Shown piece after piece: positions 38,488 to 47,999 of a stretch of 64,000 nt of DNA. A program made the translations under genes and the position numbers. The notes beneath the pieces were generated by a model, which was not told where the DNA came from, did no database searches, and saw only the letters and a list, made by a program, of their open reading frames with translations. Numbering within the stretch: position 1 is the first letter of the stretch; each line of letters opens with the position of its first letter. This DNA is from Thermodesulfobacteriota bacterium (GTDB taxonomy: Bacteria > Desulfobacterota > DSM-4660 > Desulfatiglandales > Desulfatiglandaceae), in NCBI GenBank assembly GCA_028278625.1, contig JANQDY010000233.1, positions 1 through 64,000 of the forward strand, given 5' to 3'.

Positions 38488-41400
38488 AAAATCAACGGAG
38501 CGCCGGCGGTTAAAACCCGCATCTGCTTCACCGTCAGGCTGATGGCGCTGAAACTCTCCTCCACCTTTCCCACCAGCACATAGGGGCGTTTTAAGTTCAA
38601 CAGGTGGCAGATGCGGTCATAAATGTCCGGGAAAAAGACGGCCTCATAGGTTCCGGTCATATCCTCGAAGGTCATGAACTTCATCGGTTCCCCTTTGATG
38701 GAACGGACGGTTTTTCCGGTCACGGGCCATCCCACAACGGTTACATGCTTCCCGACTTTAGCTGCAAGATCGGCGGCCCCCACATATTTCAGATGTTTCA
38801 ATTGGGTTTTATACAGGGAAAGGGGATGGACGGATAGCACAAATCCAAAAACTTCCGCTTCATGCTTCCACACCCTATGTTTCGATTGGGATCCGTGATT
38901 GCCACGGGCGGGAAGCGCAGGCTTTGCGGGGGCCACGGCATCAAAGAGACCCGGCGCCTTTTTTTCCTTTTTCCGGGCATAAAAGGCCAGTGCCTGCCAT
39001 ACCATATGGGACCGGGAAACCCCGTGGGCAATGGCATCGAAACACCCCCCCTTCACCAGAATGCGAACATCCTGAAGATGGACACGGGAGCCCGTACGCA
39101 CCAGAAAATCTTCCAGGGATTTAAAGGGGCCATGCCTTGACCGTTCGAGAACAATGGCTTCCCGGGCTTCACGGGAAAGATCTTTCAACTGCATGAACCC
39201 CATGCGAACCTGCCGTTTTTTTCCCGAATATTTGATCCGGCTCAAATTGATGTGGGGTGGCAGGACTGAAAGCCCCATGCGCCGGGCCTCTGATATATAA
39301 CTCAACGTGCCGTAATATCCGCCCCCGTTGGATATGACGGCCGCCATAAACTCGGCCGGATAGTGGGCCCTGAGCCAGGCGGATTTATAGGCCACCAGTG
39401 TGTAACTGGCGGAATGGGGTTTACAGAAACTGTACCCGTCAAATCCCATCATCATCTGCCACACCTGGTCAATGACCGTTTCCTGAACCCCCAGGCCCCT
39501 GGCCCCCTGAACAAAACGCGCATGAAAATCCCGCAATTTTTTTTGCTTATGCTTTTTGCTGACCGTCTTTCGCAGCACATCCGCTTCCGAAGGGTCAAAA
39601 CCGGCCAGATGAATGGCCGCCAGGCTCAGTTGTTCCTGAAAGACCATAACACCCAGGGTTTCGTTTAAAACCGGTGCCAAAAGCGGATGCGGCGGTTTCC
39701 ATGGGGCCCCTTTAAGGCGGCTCAACCACTCATGGATGCTTCGGTTGGACGCCGGGCGGATAATGGAAGTCACCACCACATTTAAGGAGAAGTGATCCAT
39801 GGCCAGATATTCCTCAAAGGCCAGACCGGCTGAAACCTTGGTGAGCACCTGTCGTGTGGCCGGGCTCTCGAAATAAAACACGCCAAAGGTATCCCCCTTA
39901 TGGAAAACCCTTGCGGTTTCGGGATCCGTTAAAGGGTTCAGCTCCGTATATTCCAGATGGCGGCCGTAATTTTCATTCACCATGGAAAGGGCATCCCGGA
40001 TGACGGCCAGGCTTCGATTCCCCAGAATATCGATCTTGACGAGCCCTGCGTCCTCCACCGAATCCTTCTCCCACTGAAGCACCTGCCGGCCGTCCCTGGA
40101 AATCTCCACCGGACAGTACCGGCGGATCTCACCCGGTGTGATCACGACACCGCCACAATGCATGGAAAGGTGGTTAAAATGCCCTTGCAGGCGGTACGCG
40201 GCATCCAGGATCTCATCCCACGGCTTTTCAAAGGAAATACCGCGCATCTTGGGGTGCCGGCGCAACGCCTCCCCCATCTCTTCAAGCCGCCACCTGTAAC
40301 CGATTTTTTCCGTGACCCGCCCGATCTCCCGGTCCGTTAACCCAAAGACCTTTGCCACTTCCCGAATGGCGGACCGGGCCCCAAATCCGTTGTGGTTGGC
40401 CACCATGGCCGCATGTCCATGGCCGTATCGGGCAAAGATGTCGTCGATGACACTATCCCGCTCATCCCAGGCAAAATCCATATCAATGTCCGGCGGATCC
40501 ATTCGGCCGGGATTTAAAAACCGTTCAAAAAAAAGGCCATGGGAAATGGGATCCACGTGGGTGATCCCCAGGGCATAGGAGACGATGGAGGCGGCGGCGC
40601 TGCCCCGGCCGCAGGAACGCCGGACCCGTCGGGCAATGTCGGCCACCACCAGAAAATAATGGGCGAAATTCTTTTGCCGAATGATTCCCATTTCATGGTC
40701 CACCCGGGCCCTCACATCATGGTCAATTTTTCCGTACCGCCTGCGGCATCCCTCCAGCGTCTTTTGGTACAACAGCTGAAACGCGTCTTCGGCCCCCATC
40801 CCTTGAAAACGCGGAAAAACCACCCGGTCAAAATCCCAATCAACCTGCGTCTTCTCAGCCACCTTCAAGGTATTTGCAACAGCCTCCGGCGCATGGGGGT
40901 ACTGATCCATCATTTGGCGGGGAGCATTTAAAAAGCTGTAATCCCGGCACAGGTCCCCCATTGATAACCTCGACAGCTTGGTATTCCGTGACATGGCCCT
41001 TAAGATCCGGTGAAGCCGAAACTGATGCTGTTCCGCCATGTACACCCGATTGGTGGCAAGAGGGGGGATACCCGATTCCCGGGAAAAGGCATGGCATTGG
41101 GCCATGTGGTATCCGGGTGACATCTCCACAAACAGATCTTCCATTGACGCCCGTTTAAGGGCCTTTAAGAGGGGAAAATCGTCGGAAAAAATAATCAGTC
41201 CGCGCCGTCTTCTGCTGATGGCGCGGACCAAATCAACGTCGGCATGACAATGACTTGCGGAAATGATGTGGCAGAGATTCGCGTATCCGCGGGCACTTTT
41301 GACCAGCAGCACGGCGCGCCGCCCGTTACACAACAGTTCGCTTCCCACAATGGGCGTTAAACCCATCTCTTTTGCCAATTGCACAAAAAAGACAAGCCCG

Positions 41401-41531
41401 TAAACACCGTTGGTATCGGTCAGGGCCAACCGGTCCATCTGGAGGTCTTTGGCCCGGCGGCAGAGATCTTCTATGGAAGCAACGCCCCACCCCTTTGAAT
41501 AATCCGAATGAACGTTTAAATGGACAAACAT
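38484..41531 (-). CDS. dnaE2: Error-prone DNA polymerase DnaE2 (ImuC)
   Basis: 1015 aa, shorter than replicative DnaE and typical of DnaE2/ImuC. An N-terminal PHP domain (HLNVHSDYSKGWG) precedes the polymerase core with the catalytic DPPDIDMDF motif at about 345 and CGRGSAAASIVSYALG. Near the C-terminus is an OB-fold region (VTVVGWPVTGKTV). The first His of the usual PHP HxH motif is Asn here, so PHP metal binding is probably lost. It carries out translesion synthesis with ImuB and the beta clamp. It follows imuB by six bases in a LexA-headed operon. Confidence 0.92.
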   Translation of the reverse strand: MFVHLNVHSDYSKGWGVASIEDLCRRAKDLQMDRLALTDTNGVYGLVFFVQLAKEMGLTPIVGSELLCNGRRAVLLVKSARGYANLCHIISASHCHADVDLVRAISRRRRGLIIFSDDFPLLKALKRASMEDLFVEMSPGYHMAQCHAFSRESGIPPLATNRVYMAEQHQFRLHRILRAMSRNTKLSRLSMGDLCRDYSFLNAPRQMMDQYPHAPEAVANTLKVAEKTQVDWDFDRVVFPRFQGMGAEDAFQLLYQKTLEGCRRRYGKIDHDVRARVDHEMGIIRQKNFAHYFLVVADIARRVRRSCGRGSAAASIVSYALGITHVDPISHGLFFERFLNPGRMDPPDIDMDFAWDERDSVIDDIFARYGHGHAAMVANHNGFGARSAIREVAKVFGLTDREIGRVTEKIGYRWRLEEMGEALRRHPKMRGISFEKPWDEILDAAYRLQGHFNHLSMHCGGVVITPGEIRRYCPVEISRDGRQVLQWEKDSVEDAGLVKIDILGNRSLAVIRDALSMVNENYGRHLEYTELNPLTDPETARVFHKGDTFGVFYFESPATRQVLTKVSAGLAFEEYLAMDHFSLNVVVTSIIRPASNRSIHEWLSRLKGAPWKPPHPLLAPVLNETLGVMVFQEQLSLAAIHLAGFDPSEADVLRKTVSKKHKQKKLRDFHARFVQGARGLGVQETVIDQVWQMMMGFDGYSFCKPHSASYTLVAYKSAWLRAHYPAEFMAAVISNGGGYYGTLSYISEARRMGLSVLPPHINLSRIKYSGKKRQVRMGFMQLKDLSREAREAIVLERSRHGPFKSLEDFLVRTGSRVHLQDVRILVKGGCFDAIAHGVSRSHMVWQALAFYARKKEKKAPGLFDAVAPAKPALPARGNHGSQSKHRVWKHEAEVFGFVLSVHPLSLYKTQLKHLKYVGAADLAAKVGKHVTVVGWPVTGKTVRSIKGEPMKFMTFEDMTGTYEAVFFPDIYDRICHLLNLKRPYVLVGKVEESFSAISLTVKQMRVLTAGAPLIF

Positions 41532-41537
41532 TTTAAT

Positions 41538-42782
41538 TTACGCCGCTCGTCCGCACCGAATGGCATCAATGCCATACCGGTCCCGAATATGATCCATGGC
41601 ATGGACCAGCCGGCGGGTTCTTTCTTCTTGTGGAGATGGCCGCTCAAAGAGAGACATCTGGCGGTTAAGGGAACGGAATTCCTGAAACCAGACCTTCAAA
41701 AAACAGACCCGCACCCGTCTTTTGCAACCATCAAAGAAGAGCTTCTGAAGGGGTGCGAGAAGTGTTCGGTTAAAGAGGTGCAATCCTTGGCCCTGCGCAT
41801 GGCCATCCGCATAACCACCCACATGACCATTCAGGGGCGGTGACATCCTGAGGGAGCGGGTGGCGGTCACCTGATCCTCATAACGAATCAGGAAACCGGC
41901 TTTCAAAGGAAACCAGTGGTGCTTCCGCATTCGGTAAAAACACGCCTCCACCAGACGCCAGAAGGTTTTCAAAAGCCTTTCATCGTCATTTTCCCCTTCG
42001 GCCAGCTCGGCCGACTCACTCACCACCGGTTTTTTGGCCTGTGCGTATACCGGCCGTTGATCAATCCCCAGGGACCACTGATGCATCAGGAGGGCCTTAT
42101 GGCCGAAAATCAATTTCAACCGGCCCACATCCAGGGCCGCCAGTTGCCCCACACGGGTTATATCGAGTTCTTCCAATAGGATTTTTTGGCGGACACGCCC
42201 GATGCCGGGGATCACGTTCACTTTCAAGGGGGCCATAAAAGCAGCTTCCCGGCCACGGGCCACATTGAACACTTCCGTTTTATCCATTTTGGAGGGACGC
42301 GCCCGGGACGCCACATTGGAAACCAGTTTGTTGCCGGCAATCCCGAGGGTTCCCTTAAGGCCCAACTGGTCTCGAATTTCCTTCTGAAACCGCCGGCCCG
42401 CATCCACGGTAGGGCCCCATAGCCGCTCTGCACCGGTGAAATCCAGGTAAAGATGGCCCGGCCGCGCAGGTTCCCAGACCGGCGTGTATCGGGCCGCCAT
42501 CCGGGCCAGATGGTGACAAGCCTTCTCCAGGGCCGGGGGATCCGGCGGCAGGACTTTCAGTCCGGCACATCTCCTCATGGCCTTTGCCAGAGGCATCCCC
42601 TTAAAAATTCCTTCCCGTCGCGCTTCACCGGAAACGGAGAGCACCATGGGCCGATCGGATTGAAACAATGCCACCACCACGGGCCGGTTTCGAAGCGAGG
42701 CCTGGGAAATCCGGGCCACGGCAATGGGAAGGGCCGCCACATGGAGATGGATGATACTGCGATGATGAAAACCGCTTCTCAT
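41538..42782 (-). CDS. imuB: ImuB-type Y-family polymerase-like protein, catalytically inactive
   Basis: 414 aa, DinB-like fold. Y-family landmarks are recognisable: RPVVVAL, YLDFTGAERLWGP, GIAGNKLVSNVAS and the HhH region NVIPGIGRVRQKILL. The catalytic acids of an active polymerase are missing: the first motif reads IIHLHVAALP where active enzymes have VDMD, and the SIDE position before YLD reads RPGH. This matches ImuB, which scaffolds DnaE2 on the clamp. A QMSLFE sequence near residue 385 resembles a beta-clamp-binding motif. The ATG overlaps the lexA stop (ATGA). No imuA gene is present here. Confidence 0.88.
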   Translation of the reverse strand: MRSGFHHRSIIHLHVAALPIAVARISQASLRNRPVVVALFQSDRPMVLSVSGEARREGIFKGMPLAKAMRRCAGLKVLPPDPPALEKACHHLARMAARYTPVWEPARPGHLYLDFTGAERLWGPTVDAGRRFQKEIRDQLGLKGTLGIAGNKLVSNVASRARPSKMDKTEVFNVARGREAAFMAPLKVNVIPGIGRVRQKILLEELDITRVGQLAALDVGRLKLIFGHKALLMHQWSLGIDQRPVYAQAKKPVVSESAELAEGENDDERLLKTFWRLVEACFYRMRKHHWFPLKAGFLIRYEDQVTATRSLRMSPPLNGHVGGYADGHAQGQGLHLFNRTLLAPLQKLFFDGCKRRVRVCFLKVWFQEFRSLNRQMSLFERPSPQEERTRRLVHAMDHIRDRYGIDAIRCGRAA

Positions 42783-43384
42783 GGATAATACCTCATGACC
42801 CCCACCACCTTCCCCTCAATTCGAAAGTTTTCATCCTGAACACGAATGGGCGACATCCCCCCATGGGAGGGCCGGAGTTCCACATGCCCTTTTCGCCGGT
42901 AATACCGCTTCACCGTGGCGCTGTTGTCCAGCAGGGCTACCACAATCTCGCCGTTTTTGGCCGTGGCCTGTTTTCTGACCACCACAAAATCCCCGTCCAG
43001 AATGCCGTCCTCCTCCATGGAAACCCCTTTAACCTGAAGGACAAAGCAATCGCCCTCCTTTGCCATGGAAGGGGGCACTTCCACCACATCCACATCTTGA
43101 ATGGCTTCAATGGGTTCGCCTGCCGCCACCCGGCCCAGCAGGGGAAACTCAAACCGACGGGTCTCTACGGGACTGATAATTTCAATGGCCCGTTTTTTAT
43201 TTTTTTCCCTGGGCCGGCGGATATACCCCTTCTGCTCCAGAACATTGAGATAGCCGGAGACGGTATTATAGGATGAAAATCCGAAATGGGAGCAAATCTC
43301 ATCAAAGGAAGGGGACGCCCCCCATTCATCCATGTATTCGGAAATATAGCTTAAAACCTCTTTTTGACGATTCGTTAGTTTCAT
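42779..43384 (-). CDS. lexA: SOS repressor LexA
   Basis: 201 aa. N-terminal winged helix (NRQKEVLSYI, ASPSFDEICSHFGF). The self-cleavage site is Ala88-Gly89 in RVAAGEP, with Ser122 (GVSMEEDG) and Lys159 (SATVKRYY) as the dyad. RecA-stimulated self-cleavage releases the SOS regulon. ATG 43384 has AAGGAG nine bases upstream; the frame from 43405 is rejected. It heads lexA-imuB-dnaE2, with overlapping stop/start to imuB. Part of its 5' half is repeated as a decayed copy at 53773-53914. Confidence 0.95.
   Translation of the reverse strand: MKLTNRQKEVLSYISEYMDEWGASPSFDEICSHFGFSSYNTVSGYLNVLEQKGYIRRPREKNKKRAIEIISPVETRRFEFPLLGRVAAGEPIEAIQDVDVVEVPPSMAKEGDCFVLQVKGVSMEEDGILDGDFVVVRKQATAKNGEIVVALLDNSATVKRYYRRKGHVELRPSHGGMSPIRVQDENFRIEGKVVGVMRYYP
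43057..43208 (-). repeat. Left copy of the island-flanking direct repeat (inside lexA)
   Basis: Part of the intact lexA gene that is duplicated at 53773-53914. Together with 43475-43498 (copy at 53931-53954) it flanks the iclR-to-hpaB island in direct orientation. Confidence 0.8.
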
Positions 43385-43431
43385 GGACGGCCGCTCCTTT
43401 CTCAAATACTGCTGCTTTTTGCCACGTCGTA

Positions 43432-43460
43432 AAATTACTGTAAGTTTTACTGCAAGTCAA
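43432..43460 (-). promoter_or_regulatory. lexA promoter with putative LexA operator repeats
   Basis: Minus strand: TTGACT (43455-43460), 17-base spacer, TAATTT (43432-43437). Within it lie two near-identical units 12 bases apart, TTACTGTAAG (43435-43444) and TTACTGCAAG (43447-43456), the first almost palindromic. Operator repeats between -35 and -10 fit autorepression by LexA. Confidence 0.6.
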
Positions 43461-43567
43461 TGAAAATCGGAACGGCAGGGAAAAGCACTTGCGCAATTTC
43501 ATACCGTTTTCAGATAGGAACATCGCCCGGGTATGCAGTGTTTCTCATGTGCGCGTTGAGGTCCATA

Positions 43568-43678
43568 TCACCCCAACTGGTAGAGAAACAGGCAAAAGAG
43601 GAGGGCCCCCGCAGGTATTCCTATGGTCTTACACCGAAGGGAAAAGGCCTGTTCCCCATTATTATGGCCTTGACATTG
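43568..43678 (+). pseudogene. C-terminal remnant of an HxlR-type regulator
   Basis: The frame encodes EEGPRRYSYGLTPKGKGLFP and then IIMALT, close to the C-terminal wing of HxlR-family regulators (YxLTPKGxxLxPVxxAL). No start or helix-turn-helix is left upstream. It is cut off by the promoter of the iclR gene. This fills most of the 330-base gap between the lexA promoter and iclR. Confidence 0.5.
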
Positions 43679-43694
43679 AAGATGCATTTTTTTC

Positions 43695-43749
43695 TTGACA
43701 AATAAAACTATTTCCATTATGTTTTTAATCAGTTCTCACTATGTGAGAA
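43695..43749 (+). promoter_or_regulatory. iclR promoter with perfect palindromic operator
   Basis: Perfect TTGACA (43695-43700), 17-base spacer, TATGTT (43718-43723). A perfect dyad TTCTCAC-TAT-GTGAGAA (43733-43749) lies at the expected transcription start. This layout suggests autorepression by the IclR protein encoded 39 bases downstream. Confidence 0.7.
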
Positions 43750-43787
43750 TTGATTCTTACATTTTGATAAAAGATACTGAAAAGCAA

Positions 43788-44570
43788 ATGGCTGCAAAGG
43801 AAATCAAATCTCTCCAAAGATGTTTTCAGATTTTGTCCGCCTTTAGAAAAGTGCAAAATCCGAAGTTAGACGTTCAGCAAATCAGCCAAATAACAGGTAT
43901 CCCCTCCAGTTCCCTCTACAGGTATCTTCACAACTTAACGAAAGAACTGGCGTTAGATTACGATGCCCACACGAACAAGTACAGCTTAGGCCCGCTGATG
44001 CTCTCCCTTGGTGCGATCGCGTATAAGCACAACGATATCGGTCTTCTGGCCAGACCGATCATGGAAAAGCTAAACAATGAAGTGGAGGAGACCGTCTTCT
44101 TGATCGGAATCAGAGATTTCAAGGCTGTCTGTCTGGAAAGAGTAGAAGCGCGGCAATCTATCCAACTTATCGTTAACCGAGGTGACACTTTTCCATTGTA
44201 TGTTGCAGCGATTGGGAAAATTTTGATGGCCTATTTACCAGTGGAACAACAAGAGGCCATCATTTCGAGAGGGTTCGAGAGATTTACGGAATACACGTCA
44301 ACAGATCCGGATGAGCTGAGAGAGAGTTTGAAAGAGATCCGAAAAAACGGATTTGCCTATTCGAATCAGGAGTATAACCCAGGCGCAATGGCCATAGCCG
44401 CTCCTATTTTTGACAGCAGGAATCGGATTGCCGCAGGATTGAGTATCGGGGCACCGGTGGATCGATTTCTCCAAAAAGACTTGATCCAGAAAAAAGATTT
44501 AATCATCGATTATGCCAACAGAATCTCAGAAATGCTTGGCTACAATTCTTCTCGCGAGTTGGATATCTAA
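43788..44570 (+). CDS. IclR-family transcriptional regulator
   Basis: 260 aa from ATG 43788; longer frames run back through the promoter. The N-terminal winged helix reads IKSLQRCFQILSAF, then QISQITGIPSSSLYRYLHNL. The C-terminal effector domain has RVEARQSIQLIVNRGDTFPL and AIAAPIFDSRNRIAAGLSIGAP, typical of IclR. It heads the accessory catabolic island and probably controls the following transporter and enzyme genes. Base composition is visibly more A+T-rich than the surrounding core genes. Confidence 0.92.
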   Translation: MAAKEIKSLQRCFQILSAFRKVQNPKLDVQQISQITGIPSSSLYRYLHNLTKELALDYDAHTNKYSLGPLMLSLGAIAYKHNDIGLLARPIMEKLNNEVEETVFLIGIRDFKAVCLERVEARQSIQLIVNRGDTFPLYVAAIGKILMAYLPVEQQEAIISRGFERFTEYTSTDPDELRESLKEIRKNGFAYSNQEYNPGAMAIAAPIFDSRNRIAAGLSIGAPVDRFLQKDLIQKKDLIIDYANRISEMLGYNSSRELDI

Positions 44571-44710
44571 CCGAATTAAAGCTCAAAATTGCCGGTGATG
44601 CGACTCGGGTTCGGAAGAAACATCAAAAGTGAAAAAGAAAAGATGGGTGTTTCCCATCTAAGGTAGGGGAAAGCCGACGGTTAATATCAACAAAAAAATG
44701 GAGGTTTCCG

Positions 44711-45976
44711 ATGAAAAAGTTAAATTCTGCTTTTATTGTGACGATCGCATGTTTCTTCGTTTCCGTCTTGTTAATTGTTCCACAGGCACTCGCCTCCGGG
44801 ACTATCAAAGTGGGCTATTTGAGCCCACAGTCCGGCACTGCCGCTGCGCCCATCGGCCAGGATATGACGAAGGGCACTAAGCTGGCCATCAAACACATCA
44901 ACGAAGGAGGCGGTATACAGTCAATGGGTGGCGCCAAGCTGGAATTGATAGAAGTGGATACGCAAGGCGACCCAAAAGTGGGTATGACTGAAGCTGAACG
45001 GCTCATAACCGTAAACAAGGTGCCGGTAATCATCGGAGCCTATCAGAGCTCCGTTACCTACCCGAGTACCGCGGTTGCGGAAAAGTACAAGGTCCCCTGG
45101 GTGGTTGATCTATCTGCAAAGGCCGACATAACGGAGCGCGGATTCAAATATGTTTTTCGGCCCGTTCAGATTCCCTCTTCGGGGAATGCCGATAGTGTCG
45201 TCGATTTTGTTAAATGGATCAGTGAGAAGACAGGCAAAAAACCGAAGACAGTCGCCATTCTAACCGAAAATACCGACTGGGGACAGGATTTGGCCAAAAC
45301 GCTTCGTGAGCGATTTGCAAAAGAAATGGGGGCTGAGATTGTTTTGTACGAGCCATATCCACCCAATTCTCCGAACTTGAAACCGGTGGTCGTCAAACTT
45401 AAGGCCAAAAAGCCGGACCTCATCTCGGTCACTGCCTACACGGCCGATGCTATTCAGTTGCACAAACTTCTTGCCCAGATGCAGGTGAACGCAATGGCTA
45501 TCATCGGCAGCGCCGCGGGGCAAGCCGACCGCACCTTCGTTCCTTCCGTCGGGGAAAAAGCATCCAACTACATTTATACAACCAATGGGTGGGCCGGATA
45601 CCGTTCTTGTATCACCACCCCTTTTGCGAAGAAGTTCTGGAATGAATTTAAGGCCCAGTACGAATACGATCCCACGGAATTCACTGTCTGTGCCTATGGT
45701 GCCGTTTGGGTCCTTAAAGACGCCCTGGAGAGGGCTGGTAAAGCCGATCCAGAGGCAATTCGGAATGCTCTGGCCAAAACGGACATCAGGAACACCGATA
45801 TTACCAAGCTCTTGGGCTTTGATATCGTCATCGATGCCAAAGGACAGAATCCACACAAACGTTTCGTAATGCAGCAGATTTACGATGGCACCTACTACAC
45901 GGTGTGGCCCGGAAATGTGGCGGTCAAGGACTTCAAACCGATTTGGCCGGTTCCAGAATGGAGTGAGCGTAAATAG
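44711..45976 (+). CDS. Periplasmic substrate-binding protein of the island LIV transporter
   Basis: 421 aa. Signal peptide (FIVTIACFFVSVLLIVPQALA) and mature start GTIKVGYLSPQSG, LIV-binding family. TGGAGG lies upstream of the ATG. It captures the island's substrate and feeds the permeases encoded next. Ligand unknown; the downstream CoA ligase, M24-fold hydrolase and HpaB-like genes suggest an aromatic or amide-bearing carboxylate. Confidence 0.92.
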   Translation: MKKLNSAFIVTIACFFVSVLLIVPQALASGTIKVGYLSPQSGTAAAPIGQDMTKGTKLAIKHINEGGGIQSMGGAKLELIEVDTQGDPKVGMTEAERLITVNKVPVIIGAYQSSVTYPSTAVAEKYKVPWVVDLSAKADITERGFKYVFRPVQIPSSGNADSVVDFVKWISEKTGKKPKTVAILTENTDWGQDLAKTLRERFAKEMGAEIVLYEPYPPNSPNLKPVVVKLKAKKPDLISVTAYTADAIQLHKLLAQMQVNAMAIIGSAAGQADRTFVPSVGEKASNYIYTTNGWAGYRSCITTPFAKKFWNEFKAQYEYDPTEFTVCAYGAVWVLKDALERAGKADPEAIRNALAKTDIRNTDITKLLGFDIVIDAKGQNPHKRFVMQQIYDGTYYTVWPGNVAVKDFKPIWPVPEWSERK

Positions 45977-46103
45977 GAAACGGAAATGCCATGGGGAAGA
46001 GCGGCTTCATGCTGCTTTCCCCACCGCCGAGATCGTACATCAACAGGCCTCTCTCGATCTCAGGTCTTAGAAGATCCTTGCCTGCAAGCGTTAATGGGAT
46101 TCC

Positions 46104-46982
46104 ATGATCATCTATCTTCAGTGCATTCTAAACGGTCTTTCCATCGGGGCGGTGTACGGGCTAATCGCCTTGAGCCTTAGCCTTTTGTTTGGCGTTATGA
46201 AAATCATCAATTTCGCACATGGTTCAATGTTGATGATTTCCATGTTCCTGACCCTGTGGACCGTAAAATACACGGGGATCCACCCCTTGTGCGCAATCTT
46301 TGTGGCGGCGCCGGTGATGTTCATCATCGGTTATTTGGTTCAGAAGCTGCTCATTCAGTCCATCTACGAGAAAGAGACTGCCCGGGAACCGATTGGCGTC
46401 CTCATTTTCACCACCGGGCTTTGGATTTTTTTCGACAACCTTTTTCTCATGATTGAGGGACCCGACTACCAGGTGATCAAGCACGAATGGGTCGACAAGG
46501 TATGGCTCGTTGGTGACATATTTTTGACCTATACTCAGATTGCGGGCTTTTTTGTTTCCGGTTTAAGCGCATTGGCGGTCATCCTTTTTCTGAAAAAAAC
46601 CAGGGTGGGGAGCGCAATTCGCGCCACGGGTCAAGACCGTGGGGCTGCCAGTGTATTGGGCATCAACAGTTTACGAATCTACTGCATTTCTTTTGGGTTG
46701 GGAATGGCGGTCCTGGCCATCGCAGGCGCCCTTTTAGTGCCTCAATACTATGTCTACCCTGCGGTGGGGGACGTGTTTGGTTTGCGTGCATTTGTCATTG
46801 TTGTTCTGGGCGGAATGGGCTCCATCGGTGGGGCCTTTGTGGGGGGACTGATCATTGGACTGATTGAGTCTCTTGGGTCTCAGTTCGTGCCGGCCACTTT
46901 CGTGGAGGCGATCATTTTTGTTTTGTTTTTGATCATTCTCTATTTTAAGCCCACAGGCTTATTTGGATTGGAGAGCGAGTAA
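46104..46982 (+). CDS. livH: LIV-type permease LivH of the island
   Basis: 292 aa, about eight membrane segments. Motifs NGLSIGAVYGLIALSLSLLF, MKIINFAHGSMLM and VIVVLGGMGSIGGAFVGGL identify LivH. It is encoded between the binding protein and livM. Confidence 0.92.
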   Translation: MIIYLQCILNGLSIGAVYGLIALSLSLLFGVMKIINFAHGSMLMISMFLTLWTVKYTGIHPLCAIFVAAPVMFIIGYLVQKLLIQSIYEKETAREPIGVLIFTTGLWIFFDNLFLMIEGPDYQVIKHEWVDKVWLVGDIFLTYTQIAGFFVSGLSALAVILFLKKTRVGSAIRATGQDRGAASVLGINSLRIYCISFGLGMAVLAIAGALLVPQYYVYPAVGDVFGLRAFVIVVLGGMGSIGGAFVGGLIIGLIESLGSQFVPATFVEAIIFVLFLIILYFKPTGLFGLESE

Positions 46983-46988
46983 ACGCAT

Positions 46989-47999
46989 ATGGAACTTGAG
47001 CAGGCACAACTTCCCAACGAAAAACCCATAAAACTGGCGAAAAAATGGCTCATCGGTTTGGGTATCACGGTACTTTTGGTCATACTACCTGTGATTGTGC
47101 GCAATCCCTTCTACATGAGTATCATCATTATGACGTTGCTTTATGCCTACCTGGCCCTTTCCTGGAACATCATCGGTGGCTTGGGTGGGCAGCTCTCTCT
47201 GGGACATTCCGCCTTTACCGGAATTGGGGCTTTTACATCAACCATCCTTTTCGTGGACTACGGTGTTAGCCCCTGGATAGGCATGTGGGCGGGAGCATTT
47301 TTGTCTGCAATAGCAGCAGTTCTAATCGGTCTGCCCACATTCCGCTTGCGAGGCGCCTATTTTGCGCTTGCCACTCTGGCGGCCGCCATGGTCCTCAAGA
47401 TTGTCTCCGAGAACACCCATGAATTAACCGGTGGCCCGAGGGGTATCGAAGTTACCCTGTTAAAAGACGCTCCACTCTATTTCCAGGACACGGGAAAACT
47501 CTTCTACTATATCGTCATTTTGAGCATGTGTGCCCTGGTGATAATCACCACCTTTAGGCTGATGCACTCAAGGGCGGGTTACTATCTCACCGCCATCAAG
47601 AATGACCAGGAGGCAGCGCAATCCCTCGGCGTTGATATCACCAAATACAAGCTGATTGCAAACATACTGAGTGCGGTATTCACAAGTTTGGGAGGGACCT
47701 TCTATGCACAGTTCGTCCTTTACATAAATCCTGAAAAAATCATGGGAGTCAATCTTTCGGTACAATTAGCGATCATGTGTATTATCGGAGGCCGAGGGAC
47801 CATCATGGGACCAATTTTGGGCGCGATCCTGCTGGTTGCTTCCGAGGAAGTCGCTCGCCATATTATGGGATCCAGGCTGGCCGGTGCCAATCTAATGTTG
47901 TACGGAATCATCCTCATGGTAGTGATTCGTTATAAACCACAAGGGTTTTACACCGCCCTAAAAGAGTATCTATCAGATCGAAGGAATGCCGGCGAATGA
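46989..47999 (+). CDS. livM: LIV-type permease LivM of the island
   Basis: 336 aa, about nine membrane segments with the LivM signature GGLGGQLSLGHSAFTGIGAF and FRLRGAYFALATLA. Starts six bases after livH and overlaps livG by four bases. Confidence 0.92.
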   Translation: MELEQAQLPNEKPIKLAKKWLIGLGITVLLVILPVIVRNPFYMSIIIMTLLYAYLALSWNIIGGLGGQLSLGHSAFTGIGAFTSTILFVDYGVSPWIGMWAGAFLSAIAAVLIGLPTFRLRGAYFALATLAAAMVLKIVSENTHELTGGPRGIEVTLLKDAPLYFQDTGKLFYYIVILSMCALVIITTFRLMHSRAGYYLTAIKNDQEAAQSLGVDITKYKLIANILSAVFTSLGGTFYAQFVLYINPEKIMGVNLSVQLAIMCIIGGRGTIMGPILGAILLVASEEVARHIMGSRLAGANLMLYGIILMVVIRYKPQGFYTALKEYLSDRRNAGE

